This document shows positions 55,995-64,000 of a stretch of DNA of 64,000 nucleotides, one piece after another (position 1 is the stretch's first letter; every line of letters starts with the position of its first letter). The position numbers and the translations under genes are program-made. This DNA comes from Plasmodium coatneyi (lineage: Eukaryota > Apicomplexa > Aconoidasida > Haemosporida > Plasmodiidae): contig NC_033564.1 in NCBI RefSeq assembly GCF_001680005.1, positions 2,519,429 to 2,583,428 of the forward strand, given 5' to 3'. Below the pieces are notes generated by a model that saw nothing but the letters and a program-made list of their open reading frames with translations, was not told where the DNA came from and made no database searches.

Positions 55995-56940
55995 ATCACC
56001 CCCCCCCCCCCATCCTTCCTTCCTAAGGAAGATTTCCTTCCTTTTCCTTCGTCCTTCTAAGGAAGGATTCGCTCCTTTCCTTTCCTTCCCTCCCTAGGAA
56101 GGTAATGTTCTCTTCCTTCTAATTAGGAAGGTTGTTTATTTTCCTTCTTTCCGCCCCATTCAGAGGAAAGTACCTTCCCTCTCCTTCCCCACCTTGTCTT
56201 CCTTTCACCCCCTTTTTCTTCCCTCTTTTAACCCTTCCTTCTAATCCTAAATGCGAAATCCAACATCAACCCCCTCCCCACCTACTCCCTTCACTTAACC
56301 CGTCCTTCTAACCCCCTTTCTTCCACCAACCACCCTAACACATTGTTCCCTACTCCTCCTTAGACACTCCATTCCTTGCGTAGACCTCTCCTTTCATTCC
56401 TTAGATCTTCCTTCGACACTCCTTTCTTCCTCCTTAGACCCCCTTTCTTTCCTTCATCCTCCTTAGAGCCTTCTTCCTTCCCCTTCCCCCCATCCTTCCT
56501 CTAAGGAAGGTTTTCTTCCCTTCTTAGACCCTTCCTTCCTCATATTTGTTTCCTTCCTTCCACTTCCTGATCCACTTCCCTTTCCTTCCGTCCTCTTTAG
56601 ACCCTGCTTCCTTAGACCTCCTTTCCTTCTTACTCCTTCTTTCATTAGATCACTTCCTTCCTTATTCCTTCTTTCCTTAGATCACTTCCTTCCTTATTCC
56701 TTCTTATTCCTTCTTTCTTCTTCCTTTTTTCCTTTCTTCCCTTTTTCCTTTCTTCCTTTCTTTCTTTCCTTATTTCCTTCCTTCCTCCTCCTTAGACCTT
56801 CCCCTCCTTCCTTTTCTTCCTTAGACCCTCCTTTCCTTTCTCCTTCCTTAGACCCTTCCTTTCCTCCCTTCCTCGTTCCTTCCTCCTCTTTAGACCCTTG
56901 TTTTCCTTCATTCCTTCTTATTCCTTCCTTCCACTTCTAC
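55995..56940 (+). repeat. CT-rich tract with CCTTAGACC units
   Basis: Irregular CCTTCCTT and TCCTTAGACCC units, including AAATGCGAAATCCAACA at about 56248, which resembles the SICAvar intron minisatellite. It may be debris of a lost SICAvar or KIR intron; no exon remains. Confidence 0.65.
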
Positions 56941-58123
56941 TTGAACTTCACAAATTAGCAAGGATAATTCTGAACATGTACTTATCCCCCCTTCTACTAT
57001 TCTTTAGTTACCCCTTTAATGACCCTTTCATCTCTCAAAGGGGAAGAAATGTAAAATAAGGTGATATACTTTAATATATGTAAAAAGTACAATGTACACA
57101 ATAAAAAAGGGGGAAGAGGAGGTAAGGAATAGCCAAAATTATATATAAAGTGTACATTCTACATATGAAACAGCTCCTTACAATGCACAAATCGAAAAGG
57201 AAGAAAAGAGCCATCACATTATTACTACTGAGGAATCATAAATAAAAAGAGGAAGGACGGAAAAGAAAAGAAAAGGAAAGGGGAGTAAGCAGTTATACTT
57301 ACTATGAGATCATAAATGGAAGGAAGGGTGAGGGTGTATTATTCTTATAAAAATATGTGTAAGCATTTTCTTTTTCTTTTTTTCTTTGTTACATAACGGA
57401 TGTAACTCTTTTCATTATATCCCTCTTCCATTTACTTTCTTATATGTGTACACTCCCCACTTATCAAATATGGAACAATATATATACACAGTTAGGGAAT
57501 GGGGAAAAATGTGCTCTCTTTTTTTGTTTGATTTATGAAATACGTGCATGTATTAACAATTTCCTAATAATCCTTCCATCAGTAATAAAAAATGGCAAAT
57601 GAATAATATTCCATAGGGAAATTTTTTCCCGCAGAGTGAAAAATGTGCCAATATGTAAAAACTAAGAGTAAGGGGGAGTGAACCATATAGTGGATAGTAG
57701 AATATTACCAATAGAATCATCTAAAAAGAAGGGTGTAACCCCCATAATAAAATAAATGAAGAAGATATGTATATATGGAAAGAATTTGAATTATCGTTCC
57801 CATCCCCCTTACACTTGCCCTTTCCCATTTTATTATTTTGCTATTTTAATATATTCGTTTATGTTATATGCTAACTGCGTAGAATATTTTCATACACACA
57901 TGTATAATGTGGCTTTGTTCTTTGAAAAATATGAACAATACATATTATAAAAAAAAAAGGAGTAAAGAGGAAGGAAAGGGAAAAAGGAATAAAAATCCCC
58001 GTATTCACACACACTCACACTTACAGAAGAAACAAGCACAGAATTGTCTTAACGATTCATATTGCATTTATATGAAAACTTTCCTTTTAAAATACATTAC
58101 AAAGAGGAACGTACATATGAACA

Positions 58124-59616
58124 ATGACGAAATCTGGAGAAATACTTGGGGTACGTTTACTTTATGTTCAGTACGAATAAATTAGTACACATATAAAGCT
58201 ATATCTGCGATGTACTGAAAAATTGAGAGTGCATAGAATCTGCCCATTACACTTGTAGGAAGTCGATTTGGCCCAACTACCATCACGAACCACGTATTAT
58301 GCATTTGACCATACCCAAAATGGCTATAGTGGATGTACTAGTTATGGTGTTAGGGCGGAAGATACGCTCACTAAATTGAAGGACGCATTAAATTCCCGCG
58401 AAAACATTAAAAAGGAAGCCGAAAAGATTGTAAAAGCCTATTGTTATGCAACCTCACAGGAGAGAGGGATAACTTATGGTAAGTATTGTAATTTCTTCTA
58501 TTACTGGTTAGGAAACATCATATTGAAAAAGGGTGGGCAACATGGTGAAGAGATAACGGATTCCACTTTATTTAAGGAACTTATGGAAAAAATTTACAAA
58601 GAGTTTAAGAATGTTAATGGGGGAAGGGGGTGTGGAATTATATACACTGATATTGATGGGACCATTTTCCCCCAAGTAAAAACACATTTTGACTACAAAC
58701 AAGACCATACGAAAATAGAAACGCAATTGAATCAATCCAATAAATCTTGCACTACGGAATATTATAAACACTTAGAGGCCCTTAAAGACGCATGTAAAGC
58801 TATAAAAGCAGATTGTGACAAGGATAACGGGCCAAAGAAGAGTGGTAAGTATTGTGACCCGCTTCAAGCAGCGGCGAAGGCGAATGGAGCAGCTGGAAAT
58901 TACTGTAAGGATGAGTTTCTGCAGAAATTACAGTGTAATGAAGTAACTGTACCACAAGCTGAATTCAAAACTGTGCAAGTTACGGATAGCGACGATTCTT
59001 CTATGGAAGAAGGGAAGGGGGGACTTGCAGTGGACGCAGGCCCAATCGTATCTTCCACACTAGGCACACTAATTGGAATACCTGCATTAGCTCTTTTTTT
59101 ATATAAGGTACAAAGTACAACTACCATTTATAAAGTGCAATACCAATAGTATCGTATATAAGGAAGTATGTACACATATATACATACGTAATATATATAT
59201 ATATATTACGTATGTATATATATATGTATTATGTATGCATATGTATATGTATGTCTACATATATGTATATATGTGTACATACTTCCTTACACCCACCCTC
59301 CCATCTCTTTATTTAGTATAATCTCTTACCTTATGGAATAAGAAACTTCTTCGGAAACAATGACAACAACATTAGTAGAATAAGCAGTAATAGAAGCAGA
59401 AGAGGAAAAGGATCCACCATCCAACGCGACTTTGACGACACCTCAACAACGGAATATTCCTCCACACTTGGTTCGACGATAGGTTCTATGGAAGAAGACA
59501 ATTATACTATATATAATGGTGGTAGGTCACCCTCACGAAGAAGTGGGAGAGTAGCAAATAATACTAATATAAGAGAAGGGAACAGGGGCAAAAATATACG
59601 TTATCAACGTATGTAA
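58124..59616 (+). CDS. KIR/PIR variant surface protein, intact three-exon gene
   Basis: Exons 58124-58150 (MTKSGEILG), 58259-59107 and 59317-59616 join in phase 0 to about 391 residues. Exon 2 starts EVDLAQLPSRTTYYAF; landmarks are AYCYATSQ, FFYYWLGNIIL, FDYKQDHTKIETQL and the late CKDEFLQKLQC. It is most like the gene at 2716 (CNEV after the last cysteines, the LKAIK/LEALK DAC/SAC region). The spacer is acidic, then a TM ending LFLYK. The tail starts YNLLPYGIRNFF, has an Asn-rich insert and ends NIRYQRM. A second in-frame ATG-like start (MNNDEIW, 58112) would leave phase 1 and is rejected. Confidence 0.92.
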
Positions 59617-60528
59617 TGTAACATCGTATATAATAATGCTTACCTCTCTCCCTCCCGCTCCTGAAGGCAAGGAAAGCATAGATAACACCGGGCGCAGAAT
59701 GAATACAATGTGTAAGGGAAAGGGAATGTTTTCCCTTCTCCCTTTCCTTTCTTTCCTATTTTGCTTAATTTTTTTTATTTCCCCCCTACATTTTTATTTC
59801 TCTATTTTTATTTAATTTTTTCGTTCCTTTACTTTAATTTGTATGTTTGAGTAGTTTCATAAGGGAAGGAAATATACTCCCCAAACGAAGGGCATACAAA
59901 GAAAAAAAGGAGGAAATTAAAAAAAAAAAGAAAAAAAGAAAAAAGAAAAAAGAAAAAAAAGAAGAATAAAAAAAAAAGAATAAAGAATAGAAAGAAGGAA
60001 AAAAAGGTAGTGTACATCAAACTTTAACCACTATTAAAGAAAAGGAAAGGGAGCATGCGTGCGCGCAAGTAATATAAATAACAATAACAATATAACAATA
60101 ATAATATAAATAACAATAATAATAACCATAACAATAATATAATAATAATAGTATAATAATAATGTGAATGTTCTTCGAAGAATAATCACATTTTCCACAT
60201 CATAATAATAATAATATACAATATTTTGAATAGTCCCATATATTTGGAGGGTACAATAATATAACAATGTAACAATTACATGAACGAAAAGGAAAGGAAA
60301 GAAAAAGGAAAGGAATAAAAAAAAAATATATATATATAAATAAATAAATAGAGAAAAAAAAATTCCATATTCATTCATTCATAATAATTACTTTGCAAAA
60401 GTATATGAAGAACTCCTGAATACTCCATGTTTTATATATATGAACATATATATATAAGAAGGAAGAAACAGCATCTTCCTAACATCACTTTATTATATAT
60501 ACGAAAAAGAATATATTATACCTAAACA
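59617..60528. other. Intergenic region
   Basis: KIR 3' flank with a CTCCCGCTCCTGAAGG hairpin-like segment, a G+A-rich poly-purine run (59880-60010), ATAATAATAT triplet-type runs (60065-60250) and, from about 60460, a flank shared with 21940-22100. No gene. Confidence 0.6.
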
Positions 60529-62204
60529 ATGGTAAAAAGGGAATAATACCAATTCATTCATTTCCACTATCGGAAAGTGTATATAGTGATAGGTGTACAT
60601 ATATACATGTCCTGCATGTATATCATATAATAATAGGAGAAAAATGTATGCATATGTATGGATGTATACACGCACACATATTTCAATTCTACACTTTTAG
60701 GGAAAGGATGTAGGTGCAAATGAGTTGCCCTCACAGGCAATATACGATAAATTAGAAGAGGGAATAGGAGGAAAAAGGTGTACATTCCGAGGAGCGGGAA
60801 AACGGAAGACCCCCAATGAACTGGAACAGGATGTGAAAATATCATTATCGCCATACGGAAGGGGGAGTTGGAATTTGATCCCTACAATTGCGCAAAACTA
60901 TTGTTCCGTATGTGACGATCGGAATGAAGATTTCATTTCTTTGGGCGATTATGATCGTTATGCCTTCTTCTATTATTGGTTAGGTGATAAAATAAGAAAT
61001 GAAACATCGATAACAGGCTCTCTCTCAATGGTTTTGCCGGCAGTTTATAGGAAGCTGAAGGAATTCGATCCTAATTGTAAGTGCACTCCTATATACCCTA
61101 ATATTAGCGATGAACGTTTCGAAAAGGCTAAAATATTATTTGATTACAACTATAACTATAAGGAGCTACCGAAGGATGAAGACGATTGCAGAAATTATTG
61201 TAAAGAGGAAACTTGTACAACCTCTTATAAAGCAGCTTCAGCAGCATATACGGACTTAACTTCAACTTGCAAAAACAGTGGCGGAGAAGCATATTGCACA
61301 GTATTTGAAAGGGAAAAAAATAAGAAGTACGAATATCAGAAACCACAACAATTATATTGCAATGCTGCTGCCAAATCAGCAGCAGTACGTCCTCCCGCTG
61401 CAGCAACATCACAAGCACCATCACCAGGACTACCACAGGCTTGTTTCCTTCATTCAAAATATATAAATACTATTAATATAGGACTCTATGCACTTACATT
61501 GTAATAATAATATGCATGTAAGGAAGGAAATGTACATGTAGAAACATCCACTTATATGTTTTACTTCTTCGTCACTTACACTTTTAGCAGGCAGGTTCAG
61601 TTCAATTACCCTCAAAGCAGAGATACGATGAGTTCGATGGAAGTTATGATTGCCAAGAAGCGCAATATAGGGGGCAGACGTACTGTGAACAGAGTGTAAG
61701 AACAAATGTGAAGGATGCATTATTGTCGTGGAGCCAGGGTGTATTGGGGAAAGATTACAAATTAGCCAATCAAATTGTAAAAAACTATTATACCGCATGT
61801 AGGAAGAATGTGGGCAGCCAAACCTACTATGACCCCTGTAAATTTCTATATTATTGGATTGGTGATAAAATAGGGGGGAACTTGCGTCAGGATTCCCAGT
61901 TCCCAGGGGTCATGCGCAAAATTTTCGAGAAACTGCAGGACGCCAAGTTTTGGGATACATGCAATAATAAGTGCACCAATGTGTACGATGGTATTAACAA
62001 AAAACGCTTCGGAGAGGCTAAAATACTATTTGATTACTACTATAACTACAATTTTATACAGAGAAAATCGAAGTATAGTGAATATTGCAATACTAACGAA
62101 TACAAAGAGTCCTACAGAACAGCAGAATCAACTTATAAAAAGGTAAGTCCAGAATGCAAAGCTACTGACGGAGATCAATATTGTCCCAATTTTAAAGAGA
62201 ATGC
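60529..62204 (+). pseudogene. Tandem-domain KIR truncated by telomere repeats
   Basis: Exon 1 is proposed as ATG 60529-60531 (donor GTAAAA, context identical to 22005). Exon 2 from 60701 (GKDVGANELPSQAIYDKL, FFYYWLGDKIRN, FDYNYNYKEL, CTVFE) is a full ectodomain ending in an Ala/Pro spacer (AAVRPPAAATSQAP) without TM. A second ectodomain follows an acceptor at 61585-61587 or 61588-61590 (QLPSKQRYDEFDG, FLYYWIGDKIG, FDYYYNYNFI, YCPNF). It ends at about 62204, where telomere heptamers begin in mid-codon-run; the last cysteine region, spacer, TM and tail are gone. The donor between domains is unclear: in-phase GC at 61439 is possible. Without a TM the product could not be membrane-anchored in the normal way. 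Confidence 0.8.
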
Positions 62205-63231
62205 TCAGGGTTTAGGGTTTAGGGTTCAGGGTTTAGGGTTCAGGTTTTAGGGTTCAGGGTTCAGGGTTTAGGGTTCAGGGTTCAGGGTTTAGGGTTCAGG
62301 GTTTAGGGTTTAGGGTTCAGGGTTTAGGGTTCAGGGTTTAGGGTTCAGGGTTTAGGGTTTAGGGTTCAGGGTTTAGGGTTTAGGGTTCAGGGTTCAGGGT
62401 TTAGGGTTTAGGGTTTAGGGTTCAGGGTTTAGGGTTTAGGGTTTAGGGTTTAGGGTTCAGGGTTTAGGGTTTAGGGTTCAGGGTTTAGGTTTAGGGTTCA
62501 GGGTTTAGGGTTTAGGGTTCAGGTTTAGGGTTTAGGGTTTAGGGTTTAGGGTTTAGGGTTTAGGGTTCAGGGTTTAGGGTTTAGTTTAGGGTTCAGGGTT
62601 TAGGGTTTAGGGTTCAGGGTTTAGGGTTCAGGGTTTAGGGTTTAGGGTTAGGGTTTAGGGTTTAGGGTTCAGGGTTTAGGGTTTAGGGTTTAGGGTTTAG
62701 GGTTCAGGGTTTAGGGTTTAGGGTTTAGGGTTTAGGGGGTTTAGGGTTTAGGGTTTAGGGTTCAGGGTTTAGGGTTTAGGGTTTAGGGTTAGGGTTCAGG
62801 GTTTAGGGTTAGGGTTTAGGGGTTAGGGTTTAGGGTTCAGGGTTTAGGGTTTAGGGTTTAGGGTTCAGGGTTTAGGGTTCAGGGTTTAGGGTTAGGGTTT
62901 AGGGTTTAGGGTTTAGGGTTTAGGGTTCAGGGTTTAGGGTTCAGGGTTTAGGGTTTAGGGTTTAGGGTTCAGGGTTTAGGGTTTAGGGTTTAGGGTTTAG
63001 GGTTTAGGGTTTAGGGTTTAGGGTTTAGGGTTCAGGGTTTAGGGTTAGGGTTTAGGGTTCAGGGTTTAGGGTTCAGGGTTTAGGGTTTAGGGTTCAGGGT
63101 TTAGGGTTTAGGGTTAGGGTTTAGGGTTTAGGGTTTAGGGTTCAGGGTTTAGGGTTTAGGGTTCAGGGTTTAGGGTTTAGGGTTAGGGTTTAGGGTTCAG
63201 GGTTTAGGGTTTAGGGTTTAGGGTTTAGGGT

Positions 63232-63264
<33 letters not shown>

Positions 63265-64000
63265 TAGGGTTTAGGGTTTAGGGTTCAGGGTTCAGGGTTT
63301 AGGGTTTAGGGTTAGGGTTTAGGGTTTAGGGTTTAGGGTTTAGGGTTTAGGGTTTAGGGTTCAGGGTTTAGGGTTTAGGGTTCAGGGTTTAGGGTTTAGG
63401 GTTTAGGGTTTAGGGTTTAGGGTTTAGGGTTCAGGGTTTAGGGTTTAGGGTTTAGGGTTCAGGGTTTAGGGTTTAGGGTTTATTTAGGTTTAGGGTTCAG
63501 GGTTTAGGGTTTAGGGTTTAGGGTTTAGGGTTTAGGGTTTAGGGTTTAGGGTTTAGGGTTTAGGGTTTAGGGTTAGGGTTTAGGGTTTAGGGTTTAGGGT
63601 TTAGGGTTTAGGGTTTAGGGTTTAGGGTTAGGGTTTAGGGTTTTAGGGTTCAGGGTTTAGGGTTTAGGGTTAGGGTTTAGGGTTTAGGGTTTAGGGTTAG
63701 GGTTTAGGGTTTAGGGTTTAGGGTTCAGGTTTAGGGTTCAGGGTTTAGGGTTTAGGGTTCAGGGTTTAGGGTTTAGGGTTTAGGGTTTAGGGTTCAGGGT
63801 TTAGGGTTTAGGGTTTAGGGTTTAGGGTTTAGGGTTTAGGGTTTAGGGTAGGTTTAGGGTTTAGGGTTTAGGGTTTAGGGTTCAGGGTTTTAGGGTTTAG
63901 GGTTAGGGTTTAGGGTTCAGGTTTAGGTTTAGGGTTTAGGGTTTAGGGTTTAGGGTTTAGGGTTCAGGTTTAGGGTTTAGGGTTTAGGGTTTCAGGGTTT
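62205..64000 (+). repeat. Telomere repeat array (GGGTTYA)n
   Basis: About 1.8 kb of TTTAGGG and TTCAGGG heptamers, with occasional TTAGGG hexamers and slipped units, running unbroken to the window end. G-rich strand is 5' to 3' toward the end, as at a right chromosome terminus. There is no separate subtelomeric repeat between the last gene and the array. The TTCAGGG variant looks denser in the proximal part. Confidence 0.97.

Larger units (their letters stand above)
54369..58123. other. Longest intergenic region, no gene
   Basis: About 3.75 kb. It holds a 30-bp tandem repeat (54771-54885), AT-rich DNA with short TA runs (55180-55520, 55880-55910), a C/T-rich tract of CCTTAGACC and TTCCTTCC units (55995-56940), then AT-rich DNA to the next KIR. 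The flank core AATATATGTAAAAAGTA is at about 57073. Long frames in the CT tract are artefacts. Confidence 0.6.

Noticed and set aside
58112..58150. Alternative start MNNDEIW for the KIR at 58124
   Set aside because: It would leave the exon in phase 1 at the GTACGT donor and shift exon 2 out of frame.
62205..62250. KIR frame continuing as GLGFRV repeats
   Set aside because: This is telomere sequence read as protein; it stops within 46 bases and is not a real C-terminus.
1..64000. tRNA, rRNA or mobile elements
   Set aside because: No cloverleaf-like segment, rRNA signature, transposase frame or LTR was recognised.

Overview
This is the end of a chromosome from a Plasmodium of the P. knowlesi / P. 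coatneyi group of simian malaria parasites. Three things show this: kir/pir-type variant genes, two genes of the SICAvar family (known only from this clade), and a terminal array of Plasmodium telomere heptamers (TTTAGGG / TTCAGGG) from about 62205 to the window edge, with the G-rich strand running outward as at a right-hand end. I cannot separate P. knowlesi from P. coatneyi by reading alone.

Almost every gene belongs to one of two variant-antigen families. KIR/PIR genes have a tiny first exon (1-19 codons), a long exon with the cysteine-rich ectodomain and a transmembrane helix ending in YK, then a short cytoplasmic-tail exon that starts Y and usually ends in a motif like N(I/V)xYQxM. Plus-strand KIR loci start at about 132 (5' end off-window), 2716, 5513, 8052, 10310, 13711, 16153, 19484, 22005, 33525 (remnant), 35844, 44693, 58124 and 60529; minus-strand KIRs are at 30833-32241, 39781-41213 and 53075-54368. 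SICAvar genes are on the minus strand at 25498-29242 (five exons, apparently complete) and 47084-50616 (with an unresolved 5' exon near 50872-51135). The only other gene is a two-exon secreted/two-TM protein of exported type at 38581-39468. Between genes lie AT-rich DNA, CT-rich minisatellites and several paralogous flanks.

The standout observation is that the variable spacer between ectodomain and membrane looks like host proteins in several KIRs. Genes at 30833 and 53075 carry a stretch matching host CD99 (a mimicry already reported for P. knowlesi KIRs). The same genes, and weakly the gene at 22005, carry repeats that look like the alpha-C connector repeats of fibrinogen alpha. The genes at 5513 and 13711 carry tandem VGVAPG hexapeptides, the signature repeat of tropoelastin. 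I recognised these matches from memory and could not align them.

Other structural points: two tandem-domain KIRs (10310 and 22005) and a probable third (60529); the last KIR runs straight into telomere repeats, as if a broken end was healed by telomere addition; a module KIR(+) / SICAvar(-) / intron-2-less KIR(-) occurs twice (about 22-32 kb and 44.7-54.4 kb); some KIR first exons appear to be a bare ATG; upstream sequence classes track the type of KIR protein; and the SICAvar tail minisatellite contains perfect GGGTTTAGGG motifs on its coding strand. Three KIR loci are interrupted by single in-frame stop codons. No tRNA, rRNA or other RNA gene was seen.
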